From Arcuatula senhousia (Eukaryota; Mollusca; Bivalvia; Mytilida; Mytilidae): 64,000 nt of DNA. A program made the position numbers and the translations under genes. How positions within the stretch are numbered: position 1 is the first letter of the stretch; every line of letters starts with the position of its first letter. Of the stretch, positions 20,948 to 34,400 are shown in pieces. Under the pieces are notes generated by a model. That model was given only the letters and a program-made list of their open reading frames with translations, was not told the DNA's origin and did no database searches. The stretch covers positions 45,841,750 through 45,905,749 of the forward strand of contig OZ020305.1 of assembly GCA_963971305.1 (NCBI GenBank), written 5' to 3'.

Positions 20948-20999
20948 GTAACCTATATTTGTTTAGGTTTTGACTAATACATTTATTTTTCTGCTCTAG
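20948..20999 (+). other. 52-nt intron A-B (representative)
   Basis: The intron starts GTAACCTATATTTG and ends TTTATTTTTCTGCTCTAG. It contains TTTTGACTAATAC about 25 nt before the acceptor, a good match to a metazoan branch site. It is present with nearly the same length in all units, the few changes being single-base, for example GTGACC at 23804 and a 1-nt insertion in the last unit. Confidence 0.6.
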
Positions 21000-21104
21000 G
21001 TGCGCGCGCGCAGAAGAGATCAAGAGGGGGATCCCACACCACCAGACGAAAGATGCTTCCAAGGATGTCATGGAAGAAGAAAAAAATACCTAGTTTGATG
21101 GAAG
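21000..21104 (+). other. Exon B, first copy (representative)
   Basis: The 105-nt block, 35 codons, lies between CTGCTCTAG and a GGAAG|GTAACT donor. In the frame continuing from A it reads VCARRRDQEGDPTPPDER (or VR.. in units starting GTGCGC), then CFQGCHGRRKKYLV, TGA, Trp-Lys. Frame 3 is fully open (basic, with RAQKRSRGG and MSWKKKKIPSLME) and leads into exon C frame 3. Frame 2 has TAG. Variants include GAC/GAT (synonymous in the TGA frame, but a stop in frame 3), GAA, GGA and an in-frame 3-nt deletion of one AGA codon at about 27735. The start has a GC-alternating tract. Confidence 0.6.
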
Positions 21105-21415
21105 GTAACTGTAGATGTAAACTTGACTTTCTGTGTTCTTTTCTTTCCATTAAATTCAGTTATTCTTTAACAACTTTGTGTAAGGAGCAAATAAGATCTG
21201 ATGTGGCATTCAAATATTGTGACTCCTTGAAGGCAAAACAAAACGAGTAATCTTAAAAGACAACACAAAAACAGAAAAATAAGAAGCCCACAACAAAAAC
21301 AACAAAATGTACCCACTAAACATCTTAATTGCAATAAATACCAATTTGATGATACGGTAAGTTGATTTGTTGCAAAATCTTTTGCATTCACCTAAATTCG
21401 TTTGCATCTTTTCAG
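21105..21415 (+). other. Intron B-C with an optional internal exon (representative)
   Basis: The intron runs from GTAACTGTAG to TTTGCATCTTTTCAG. It contains a second acceptor-like site, TTTCCATTAAATTCAG, ending at 21159, and in 18 of 39 units a consensus donor G|GTAAGTTG (here at 21357). That would define an extra exon of 197 nt, with stops in every frame. In the other 21 units a 5-bp deletion removes the donor. Confidence 0.5.
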
Positions 21416-24400
21416 AACTCCAGTGGTGTCAAACTAGAGGATCAACAACAGACCACAAGGACCTTCCACAGATGTCAAAGAAGAGGTCCATGTAAAACTT
21501 TGATGCAAGACCAACTTGGTAAATACAAGTATATATTTTAGATATTACAAAGAAACACAGTCAGTTGTTTAAGTAGGAATTGTATGAGGAAATTTTTAAA
21601 AATTACTAAGGGGGAGATAATTTATGCATTATTAGATACTATATACATTCTGGTTATTGGCACACAAGTCAAGCAGTGTGTGTTAAACAATTTTTTAAAA
21701 AAGTAGTTTAAATTCTTATTTTGGTAAGTTTCTAATTGGTTTGATTTCATTGCATATTTTGTATGTATTTTGTGAAATTTGCAAGTGACACTACTCAAGC
21801 TTCTAAAGTTTTTATTTCTAATTAAAATTTCATCACTTCAGGATGAAGACCTACGCATGAAGATAAAGAAAAAGGCAAAGAATCACAGACTAAGGAGGAG
21901 GTAACCTATATTTGTTTAGGTTTTGACTAATACATTTATTTTTCTGCTCTAGGTTTGCGCGCGCAGAAGAGATCAAGAGGGGGATCCCACACCACCAGAC
22001 GAAAGATGCTTCCAAGGATGTCATGGAAGAAGAAAAAAATACCTAGTTTGATGGAAGGTAACTGTAGATGTAAACTTGACTTTCTGTGTTCTTTTCTTTC
22101 CATTAAATTCAGTTATTCTTTAACAAATTTGTGTAGGAAGCAAATAAGTACTGATGTGGCATTCAAATATTGTGACTCCTTGAAGGCAAAACAAAACGAG
22201 TAATCTTTAAAGACAACACAAAAACAGGAAAATAAGAAGCCCACAACAAAACAACAAAATGTACCCACTAAACATCTTAATTGCAATAAATACCAATTTG
22301 ATGATATGGTAAGTTGATTTGTTGCAAAATCTTTTGCATTCACCTAAATTCTTTTGCATCTTTTCAGAACTCCAGTGGTGTCAAACTAGAGGAACAACAA
22401 CAGACCACAAGGACCTTCCACAGATGTCAAAGAAGAGGTCCATGTAAAACTTTGAAGCAAGACCAACTTGGTAAATACAAGTTTATATTTTAGATATTAC
22501 AAAGAAACACAGTCAGTTGTTTAAGTAGGAATTGTATGAGGAAATTTTTAAAAATTACTAAGGGGGAGATAATTTATGCATTATTAGATACTATATACAA
22601 TCTGGTTATTGGCACACAAGTCAAGCAGTGTGTGTTAAACAATTTTTAAAAAAGTAGTTTAAATTCTTATTTTGGTAAGTTTCTAATTGGTTTGATTTCA
22701 TTGCATATTTTGTATGTATTTTGTGAAATTTGCAAGTGACACTACTCAAGCTTCTAAAGTTTTTATTTCTAATTAAAATTTCATCGCTTCAGGATGAAGA
22801 CCTACGCATGAAGATAAAGAAAAAGGCAAAGAATCACATACTAAGGAGGAGGTAACCTATATTTGTTTAGGTTTTGACTAATACCTTTATTTTTCTGCTC
22901 TAGGTTTGCGCGCGCAGAAGAGATCAAGAGGGGGATCCCACACCACCAGACGAAAGATGCTTCAAAGGATGTCATGGAAGAAGAAAAAAATACCTAGTTT
23001 GATGGAAGGTAACTGTAGATGTAAACTTGACTTTCTGTGTTCTTTTCTTTCCATTAAATTCAGTTATTCTTTAACAACTTTGTGTAAGAAGCAAATAAGT
23101 ACTGATGTGGCATTCAAATATTGTGACTCCTTGAAGGCAAAACAAAACGAGTAATCTTAAAAGACAACACAAAAACAGGAAAATAAGAAGCCCACAACAA
23201 AACAACAAAATGTACCCACTAAACATCTTAATTGCAATAAATACCAATTTGATGATACGGTAAGTTGATTTGTTGCAAAATCTTTTGCATTCACCTAAAT
23301 TCTTTTGCATCTTTTCAGAACTCCAGTGGTGTCAAACTAGAGGAACAACAACAGACCACAAGGACCTTCCACAGATGTCAAAGAAGAGGTCCATGTAAAA
23401 CTTTGAAGCAAGACCAACTTGGTAAATACAAGTATATATTTTAGATATTACAAAGAAACACAGTCAGTTGTTTAAGTAGGAATTGTATGAGGAAATTTTT
23501 AAAAATTACTAAGGGGGAGATAATTTATGCATTATTAGATACTATATACATTCTGGTTATTGGCACACAAGTCAAGCAGTGTGTGTTAAACAATTTTTAA
23601 AAAAAGTAGTTTAAATTCTTATTTTGATAAGTTTCTAATTGGTTTGATTTCATTGCATATTTTGTATGTATTTTGTGAAATTTGCAAGTGACACTACTCA
23701 AGCTTCTAAAGTTTTTATTTCTAATTAAAATTTCATCACTTCAGGATGAAGACCTACGCATGAAGATAAAGAAAAAGGCAAAGAATCACAGACTAAGGAG
23801 GAGGTGACCTATATTTGTTTAGGTTTTGACTAATACATTTTTTTTTCTGCTCTAGGTGCGCGCGTGCAGAAGAGATCAAGAGGGGGATCCCACACCACCA
23901 GACGAAAGATGCTTCCAAGGATGTCATGGAAGAAGAAAAAAATACCTAGTTTGATGGAAGGTAACTGTAGATGTAAACTTGACTTTCTGTGTTCTTTTCT
24001 TTCCATTAAATTCAGTTATTCTTTAACAACTTTGTGTAAGAAGCAAATAAGTACTGATGTGGCAGTCAAATATTGTGACTCCTTGAAGGCAAAACAAAAC
24101 GAGTAATCTTAAAAGACAACACAAAAACAGGAAAATAAGAAGCCCACAACAAAACAACAAAATGTACCCACTAAACATCTTAATTGCAATAAATACCAAT
24201 TTGATGAGACGGTAAGTTGATTTGTTGCAAAATCTTTTGCATTCACCTAAATTCTTTTGCATCTTTTCAGAACTCCAGTGGTGTCAAACTAGAGGAACAA
24301 CAACAGACCACAAGGACCTTCCACAGATGTCAAAGAAGAGGTCCATGTAAAACTTTGAAGCAAGACCAACTTGGTAAATACAAGTATATATTTTAGATAT

Positions 24401-27400
24401 TACAAAGAAACACAGTCAGTTGTTTAAGTAGGAATTGTATGAGGAAATTTTTAAAAATTACTAAGGGGGAGATAATTTATGCATTATTAGATACTATATA
24501 CATTCTGGTTATTGGCACACAAGTCAAGCAGTGTGTGTTAAACAATTTTTAAAAAAGTGGTTTAAATTCTTATTTTGGTAAGTTTCTAATTGGTTTTATT
24601 TCATTGCATATTTTGTATGTATTTTGTGAAATTTGCAAGTGACACTACTCAAGCTTCTAAAGTTTTTATTTCTAATTAAAATTACATCACTTCAGGATGA
24701 CGACCTACGCATGAAGATAAAGAAAAAGGCAAAGAATCACAGACTAAGGAGGAGGTAACCTATATTTGTTTAGGTTTTGACTAATACATTTATTTTTCTG
24801 CTCTAGGTTTGCGCGCGCAGAAGAGATCAAGAGGGGGATCCCACACCACCAGACGAAAGATGCTTCCAAGGATGTCATGGAAGAAGAAAAAAATACCTAG
24901 TTTGATGGAAGGTAACTGTAGATGTAAACTTGACTTTCTGTGTTCTTTTCTTTCCATTAAATTCAGTTATTCTTTAACAACTTTGTGTAAGAAGCAAATA
25001 AGTACTGATGTGGCATTCAAATATTGTGACTCCTTGAAGGCAAAACAAAACCAGTAATCTTAAAAGACAACACAAAAACAGGAAAATAAGAAGCCCACAA
25101 CAAAACAACAAAATGTACCCACTAAACATCTTAATTGCAATAAATACCAATTTGATGAGACGGTAAGTTGATTTGTTGCAAAATCTTTTGCATTCACCTA
25201 AATTCTTTTGCATCTTTTCAGAACTCCAGTGGTGTCAAACTAGAGGAACAACAACAGACCACAAGGACCTTCCACAGATGTCAAAGAAGAGGTCCATGTA
25301 AAACTTTGAAGCAAGACCAACTTGGTAAATACAAGTATATATTTTAGATATTACAAAGAAACACAGTCAGTTGTTTAAGTAGGAATTGGATAAGGAAATT
25401 TTTAAAAATTACTAAGGGGGAGATAATTTATGCATTATTAGATACTATATACAATCTGGTTATTGGCACACAAGTCAAGCAGTGTGTGTTAAACAATTTT
25501 TAAAAAAGTAGTTTAAATTCTTATTTTGGTAAGTTTCTAATTGGTTTGATTTCATTGCATATTTTGTATGTATTTTGTGAAATTTGCAAGTGACACTACT
25601 CAAGCTTCTAAAGTTTTTATTTCTAATTAAAATTTCATCGCTTCAGGATGAAGACCTACGCATGAAGATAAAGAAAAAGGCAAAGAATCACAGACTAAGG
25701 AGGAGGTAACCTATATTTGTTTAGGTTTTGACTAATACATTTATTTTTCTGCTCTAGGTGCGCGCGCGCAGAAGAGATCAAGAGGGGGATCCCACACCAC
25801 CAGACGAAAGATGCTTCCAAGGATGTCATGGAAGAAGAAAAAAATACCTAGTTTGATGGAAGGTAACTGTAGATGTAAACTTGACTTTCTGTGTTCTTTT
25901 CTTTCCATTAAATTCAGTTATTCTTTAACAACTTTGTGTAAGAAGCAAATAAGATCTGATGTGGCATTCAAATATTGTGACTCCTTGAAGGCAAAACAAA
26001 ACCAGTAATCTTAAAAGACAACACAAAAACAGAAAAATAAGAAGCCCACAACAAAAACAACAAAATGTACCCACTAAACATCTTAATTGCAATAAATACC
26101 AATTTGATGATAAGTTGATTTGTTGCAAAATCTTTTGCATTCACCTAAATTCTTTTGCATCTTTTCAGAACTCCAGTGGTGTCAAACTAGAGGAACAACA
26201 ACAGACCACAAGGACCTCCCACAGATGTCAAAGAAGAGGTCCATGTAAAACTTTGAAGCAAGACCAACTTGGTAAATACAAGTATATATTTTAGATATTA
26301 CAAAGAAACACAGTCAGTTGTTTAAGTAGGAATTGTATGAGGAAATTTTTAAAAATTACTAAGGGGGAGATAATTTATGCATTATTAGATACTATATACA
26401 ATCTGGTTATTGGCACACAAGTCAAGCAGTGTGTGTTAAACAATTTTTAAAAAAGTAGTTTAAATTCTTATTTTGGTAAGTTTCTAATTGGTTTGATTTC
26501 ATTGCATATTTTGTATGTATTTTGTGAAATTTGCAAGTGACACTACTCAAGCTTCTAAAGTTTTTATTTCTAATTAAAATTTCATCGCTTCAGGATGAAG
26601 ACCTACGCATGAAGATAAAGAAAAAGGCAAAGAATCACAGACTAAGGAGGAGGTAACCTATATTTGTTTAGGTTTTGACTAATACATTTATTTTTCTGCT
26701 CTAGGTTTGCGCGCGCAGAAGAGATCAAGAGGGGGATCCCACACCACCAGACGAAAGATGCTTCCAAGGATGTCATGGAAGAAGAAAAAAATACCTAGTT
26801 TGATGGAAGGTAACTGTAGATGTAAACTTGACTTTCTGTGTTCTTTTCTTTCCATTAAATTCAGTTATTTTTTAACAACTTTGTGTAAGAAGCAAATAAG
26901 TACTGATGTGGCATTCAAATATTGTGACTCCTTGAAGGCAAAACAAAACGAGTAATCTTAAAAGACAACACAAAAACAGGAAAATAAGAAGCCCACAACA
27001 AAATAACAAAATGTACCCACTAAACATCTTAATTGCAATAAATACCAATTTGATGATACGGTAAGTTGATTTATTGCAAAATCTTTTGCATTCACCTAAA
27101 TTCTTTTGCATCTTTTCAGAACTCCAGTGGTGTCAAACTAGAGGAACAACAACAGACCACAAGGACCTTCCACAGATGTCAAAGAAGAGGTCCATGTAAA
27201 ACTTTGAAGCAAGACCAACTTGGTAAATACAAGTATATATTTTAGATATTACAAAGAAACACAGTCAGTTGTTTAAGTAGGAATTGTATGAGGAAATTTT
27301 TAAAAATTACTAAGTAGGAGATAATTTATGCATTATTAGATACTATATACAATCTGGTTATTGGCACACAAGTCAAGCAGTGTGTGTTAAACAATTTTTA

Positions 27401-28465
27401 AAAAAAGTAGTTTAAATTCTTATTTTGGTAAGTTTCTAATTGGTTTGATTTCATTGCATATTTTGTATGTATTTTGTGAAATTTGCAAGTGACACTACTC
27501 AAGCTTCTAAAGTTTTTATTTCTAATTAAAATTACATCGCTTCAGGATGAAGACCTACGCATGAAGATAAAGAAAAAGGCAAAGAATCACAGACTAAGGA
27601 GGAGGTAACCTATATTTGTTTAGGTTTTGACTAATACATTTATTTTTCTGCTCTAGGTTTGCGCGCGCAGAAGAGATCAAGAGGGGGATCCCACACCACC
27701 AGACGAAAGATGCTTCCAAGGATGTCATGGAAGAAAAAAATACCTAGTTTGATGGAAGGTAACTGTAGATGTAAACTTGACTTTCTGTGTTCTTTTCTTT
27801 CCATTAAATTCAGTTATTCTTTAACAACTTTGTGTAAGAAGCAAATAAGTACTGATGTGGCATTCAAATATTGTGACTCCTTGAAGGCAAAACAAAACGA
27901 GTAATCTTAAAAGACAACACAAAAACAGGAAAATAAGAAGCCCACAACAAAACAACAAAATGTACCCACTAAACATCTTAATTGCAATAAATACCAATTT
28001 GATGAGACGGTAAGTTGATTTGTTGCAAAATCTTTTGCATTCACCTAAATTCTTTTGCATCTTTTCAGAACTCCAGTGGTGTCAAACTAGAGGAACAACA
28101 ACAGACCACAAGGACCTTCCACAGATGTCAAAGAAGAGGTCCATGTAAAACTTTGAAGCAAGACCAACTTGGTAAATACAAGTATATATTTTAGATATTA
28201 CAAAGAAACACAGTCAGTTGTTTAAGTAGGAATTGGATAAGGAAATTTTTAAAAATTACTAAGGGGGAGATAATTTATGCATTATTAGATACTATATACA
28301 ATCTGGTTATTGGCACACAAGTCAAGCAGTGTGTGTTAAACAATTTTTAAAAAAGTAGTTTAAATTCTTATTTTGGTAAGTTTCTAATTGGTTTGATTTC
28401 ATTGCATATTTTGTATGTATTTTGTGAAATTTGCAAGTGACACTACTCAAGCTTCTAAAGTTTTT

Positions 28466-31400
28466 ATTTCTATTTGAAATTTCATCGCTTCAGGATGAAG
28501 ACCTACGCATGAAGATAAAGAAAAAGGCAAAGAATCACAGACTAAGGAGGAGGTAACCTATATTTGTTTAGGTTTTGACTAATTCATTTATTTTTCTGCT
28601 CTAGGTGCGCGCGCGCAGAAGAGATCAAGAGGGGGATCCCACACCACCAGACGAAAGATGCTTCCAAGGATGTCATGGAAGAAGAAAAAAATACCTAGTT
28701 TGATGGAAGGTAACTGTAGATGTAAACTTGACTTTCTGTGTTCTTTTCTTTCCATTAAATTCAGTTATTCTTTAACAACTTTGTGTAAGAAGCAAATAAG
28801 ATCTGATGTGGCATTCAAATATTGTGACTCCTTGAAGGCAAAACAAAACCAGTAATCTTAAAAGACAACACAAAAACAGAAAAATAAGAAGCCCACAACA
28901 AAAACAACAAAATGTACCCACTAAACATCTTAATTGCAATAAATACCAATTTGATGATAAGTTGATTTGTTGCAAAATCTTTTGCATTCACCTAAATTCT
29001 TTTGCATCTTTTCAGAACTCCAGTGGTGTCAAACTAGAGGAACAACAACAGACCACAAGGACCTTCCACAGATGTCAAAGAAGAGGTCCATGTAAAACTT
29101 TGAAGCAAGACCAACTTGGTAAATACAAGTATATATTTTAGATATTACAAAGAAACACAGTCAGTTGTTTAAGTAGGAATTGTATGAGGAAATTTTTAAA
29201 AATTACTAAGGGGGAGATAATTTATGCATTATTAGATACTATATACAATCTGGTTATTGGCACACAAGTCAAGCAGTGTGTGTTAAACAATTTTTAAAAA
29301 AGTAGTTTAAATTCTTATTTTGGTAAGTTTCTAATTGGTTTGATTTCATTGCATATTTTGTATGTATTTTGTGAAATTTGCAAGTGACACTACTCAAGCT
29401 TCTAAAGTTTTTATTTCTAATTAAAATTTCATCGCTTCAGGATGAAGACCTACGCATGAAGATAAAGAAAAAGGCAAAGAATCACAGACTAAGGAGGAGG
29501 TAACCTATATTTGTTTAGGTTTTGACTAATACCTTTATTTTTCTGCTCTAGGTTTGCGCGCGCAGAAGAGATCAAGAGGGGGATCCCACACCACCAGACG
29601 AAAGATGCTTCCAAGGATGTCATGGAAGAAGAAAAAAATACCTAGTTTGATGGAAGGTAACTGTAGATGTAAACTTGACTTTCTGTTTTTCTTTCCATTA
29701 AATTCAGTTATTCTTTAACAACTTTGTGTAAGAAGCAAATAAGTACTGATGTGGCATTCAAATATTGTGACTCCTTGAAGGCAAAACAAAACGAGTAATC
29801 TTAAAAGACAACACAAAAACAGGAAAATAAGAAGCCCACAACAAAACAACAAAATGTACCCACTAAACATCTTAATTGCAATAAATACCAATTTGATGAT
29901 ACGGTAAGTTGATTTGTTGCAAAATCTTTTGCATTCACCTAAATTCTTTTGCATCTTTTCAGAACTCCAGTGGTGTCAAACTAGAGGAACAACAACAGAC
30001 CACAAGGACCTTCCACAGATGTCAAAGAAGAGGTCCATGTAAAACTTTGAAGCAAGACCAACTTGGTAAATACAAGTGTATATTTTAGATATTACAAAGA
30101 AACACAGTCAGTTGTTTAAGTAGGAATTGTATGAGGAAATTTTTAAAAATTACTAAGGGGGAGATAATTTATGCATTATTAGATACTATATACAATCTGG
30201 TTATTGGCACACAAGTCAAGCAGTGTGTGTTAAACAATTTTTAAAAAAGTAGTTTAAATTCTTATTTTGGTAAGTTTCTAATTGGTTTGATTTCATTGCA
30301 TATTTTGTATGTATTTTGTGAAATTTGCAAGTGACACTACTCAAGCTTCTAAAGTTTTTATTTCTAATTAAAATTACATCGCTTCAGGATGAAGACCTAC
30401 GCATGAAGATAAAGAAAAAGGCAAAGAATCACAGACTAAGGAGGAGGTAACCTATATTTGTTTAGGTTTTGACTAATACATTTATTTTTCTGCTCTAGGT
30501 TTGCGCGCGCAGAAGAGATCAAGAGGGGGATCCCACACCACCAGACGAAAGATGCTTCCAAGGATGTCATGGAAGAAGAAAAAAATACCTAGTTTGATGG
30601 AAGGTAACTGTAGATGTAAACTTGACTTTCTGTGTTCTTTTCTTTCCATTAAATTCAGTTATTCTTTAACAACTATGTGTAAGAAGCAAATAAGCACTGA
30701 TGTGGCATTCAAATATTGTGACTCCTTGAAGGCAAAACAAAACGAGTAATCTTAAAAGACAACACAAAAACAGGAAAATAAGAAGCCCACAACAAAACAA
30801 CAAAATGTACCCACTAAACATCTTAATTGCAATAAATACCAATTTGATGAGACGGTAAGTTGATTTGTTGCAAAATCTTTTGCATTCACCTAAATTCTTT
30901 TGCATCTTTTCAGAACTCCAGTGGTGTCAAACTAGAGGAACAACAACAGACCACAAGGACCTTCCACAGATGTCAAAGAAGAGGTCCATGTAAAACTTTG
31001 AAGCAAGACCAACTTGGTAAATACAAGTATATATTTTAGATATTACAAAGAAACACAGTCAGTTGTTTAAGTAGGAATTGGATAAGGAAATTTTTAAAAA
31101 TTACTAAGGGGGAGATAATTTATGCATTATTAGATACTATATACAATCTGGTTATTGGCACACAAGTCAAGCAGTGTGTGTTAAACAATTTTTAAAAAAG
31201 TAGTTTAAATTCTTATTTTGGTAAGTTTCTAATTGGTTTGATTTCATTGCATATTTTGTATGTATTTTGTGAAATTTGCAAGTGACACTACTCAAGCTTC
31301 TAAAGTTTTTATTTCTAATTAAAATTTCATCGCTTCAGGATGAAGACCTACGCATGAAGATAAAGAAAAAGGCAAAGAATCACAGACTAAGGAGGAGGTA

Positions 31401-34400
31401 ACCTATATTTGTTTAGGTTTTGACTAATACATTTATTTTTCTGCTCTAGGTTTGCGCGCGCAGAAGAGATCAAGAGGGGGATCCCACACCACCAGACGAA
31501 AGATGCTTCCAAGGATGTCATGGAAGAAGAAAAAAATACCTAGTTTGATGGAAGGTAACTGTAGATGTAAACTTGACTTTCTGTGTTCTTTTCTTTCCAT
31601 TAAATTCAGTTATTCTTTAACAACTTTGTGTAAGAAGCAAATAAGTACTGATGTGGCATTCAAATATTGTGACTCCTTGAAGGCAAAACAAAACGAGTAA
31701 TCTTAAAAGACAACACAAAAACAGGAAAATAAGAAGCCCGCAACAAAACAACAAAATGTACCCACTAAACATCTTAATTGCAATAAATACCAATTTGATG
31801 AGACGGTAAGTTGATTTGTTGCAAAATCTTTTGCATTCACCTAAATTCTTTTGCATCTTTTCAGAACTCCAGTGGTGTCAAACTAGAGGAACAACAACAG
31901 ACCACAAGGACCTTCCACAGATGTCAAAGAAGAGGTCCATGTAAAACTTTGAAGCAAGACCAACTTGGTAAATACAAGTATATATTTTAGATATTACAAA
32001 GAAACACAGTCAGTTGTTAAAGTAGGAATTGGATAAGGAAATTTTTAAAAATTACTAAGGGGGAGATAATTTATGCATTATTAGATACTATATACAATCT
32101 GGTTATTGGCACACAAGTCAAGCAGTGTGTGTTAAACAATTTTTAAAAAAGTAGTTTAAATTCTTATTTTGGTAAGTTTCTAATTGGTTTGATTTCATTG
32201 CATATTTTGTATGTATTTTGTGAAATTTGCAAGTGACACTACTCAAGCTTCTAAAGTTTTTATTTCTAATTAAAATTACATCCCTTCAGGATGAAGACCT
32301 ACGCATGAAGATAAAGAAAAAGGCAAAGAATCACAGACTAAGGAGGAGGTAACCTATATTTGTTTAGGTTTTGACTAATACATTTATTTTTCTGCTCTAG
32401 GTTTGCGCGCGCAGAAGAGATCAAGAGGGGGATCCCACACCACCAGACGAAAGATGCTTCCAAGGATGTCATGGAAGAAGAAAAAAATACCTAGTTTGAT
32501 GGAAGGTAACTGTAGATGTAAACTTGACTTTCTGTGTTCTTTTCTTTCCATTAAATTCAGTTATTCTTTAACAACTTTGTGTAAGAAGCAAATAAGTACT
32601 GATGTGGCATTCAAATATTGTGACTCCTTGAAGGCAAAACAAAACGAGTAATCTTAAAAGACAACACAAAAACAGGAAAATAAGAAGCCCACAACAAAAC
32701 AACAAAATGTACCCACTAAACATCTTAATTGCAATAAATACCAATTTGATGAGACGGTAAGTTGATTTGTTGCAAAATCTTTTGCATTCACCTAAATTCT
32801 TTTGCATCTTTTCAGAACTCCAGTGGTGTCAAACTAGAGGAACAACAACAGACCACAAGGACCTTCCACAGATGTCAAAGAAGAGGTCCATGTAAAACTT
32901 TGAAGCAAGACCAACTTGGTAAATACAAGTATATATTTTAGATATTACAAAGAAACACAGTCAGTTGTTTAAGTAGGAATTGGATAAGGAAATTTTTAAA
33001 AATTACTAAGGGGGAGATAATTTATGCATTATTAGATACTATATACAATCTGGTTATTGGCACACAAGTCAAGCAGTGTGTGTTAAACAATTTTTAAAAA
33101 AGTAGTTTAAATTCTTATTTTGGTAAGTTTCTAATTGGTTTGATTTCATTGCATATTTTGTATGTATTTTGTGAAATTTGCAAGTGACACTACTCAAGCT
33201 TCTAAAGTTTTTATTTCTATTTAAAATTTCATCGCTTCAGGATGAAGACCTACGCATGAAGATAAAGAAAAAGGCAAAGAATCACAGACTAAGGAGGAGG
33301 TAACCTATATTTGTTTAGGTTTTGACTAATACATTTATTTTTCTGCTCTAGGTGCGCGCGCGCAGAAGAGATCAAGAGGGGGATCCCACACCACCAGACG
33401 AAAGATGCTTCCAAGGATGTCATGGAAGAAGAAAAAAATACCTAGTTTGATGGAAGGTAACTGTAGATGTAAACTTGACTTTCTGTGTTCTTTTCTTTCC
33501 ATTAAATTCAGTTATTCTTTAACAACTTTGTGTAAGAAGCAAATAAGATCTGATGTGGCATTCAAATATTGTGACTCCTTGAAGGCAAAACAAAACCAGT
33601 AATCTTAAAAGACAACACAAAAACAGAAAAATAAGAAGCCCACAACAAAAACAACAAAATGTACCCACTAAACATCTTAATTGCAATAAATACCAATTTG
33701 ATGATAAGTTGATTTGTTGCAAAATCTTTTGCATTCACCTAAATTCTTTTGCATCTTTTCAGAACTCCAGTGGTGTCAAACTAGAGGAACAACAACAGAC
33801 CACAAGGACCTTCCACAGATGTCAAAGAAGAGGTCCATGTAAAACTTTGAAGCAAGACCAACTTGGTAAATACAAGTATATATTTTAGATATTACAAAGA
33901 AACACAGTCAGTTGTTTAAGTAGGAATTGTATGAGGAAATTTTTAAAAATTACTAAGGGGGAGATAATTTATGCATTATTAGATACTATATACAATCTGG
34001 TTATTGGCACACAAGTCAAGCAGTGTGTGTTAAACAATTTTTAAAAAAGTAGTTTAAATTCTTATTTTGGTAAGTTTCTAATTGGTTTGATTTCATTGCA
34101 TATTTTGTATGTATTTTGTGAAATTTGCAAGTGACACTACTCAAGCTTCTAAAGTTTTTATTTCTAATTAAAATTTCATCGCTTCAGGATGAAGACCTAC
34201 GCATGAAGATAAAGAAAAAGGCAAAGAATCACAGACTAAGGAGGAGGTAACCTATATTTGTTTAGGTTTTGACTAATACCTTTATTTTTCTGCTCTAGGT
34301 TTGCGCGCGCAGAAGAGATCAAGAGGGGGATCCCACACCACCAGACGAAAGATGCTTCCAAGGATGTCATGGAAGAAGAAAAAAATACCTAGTTTGATGG

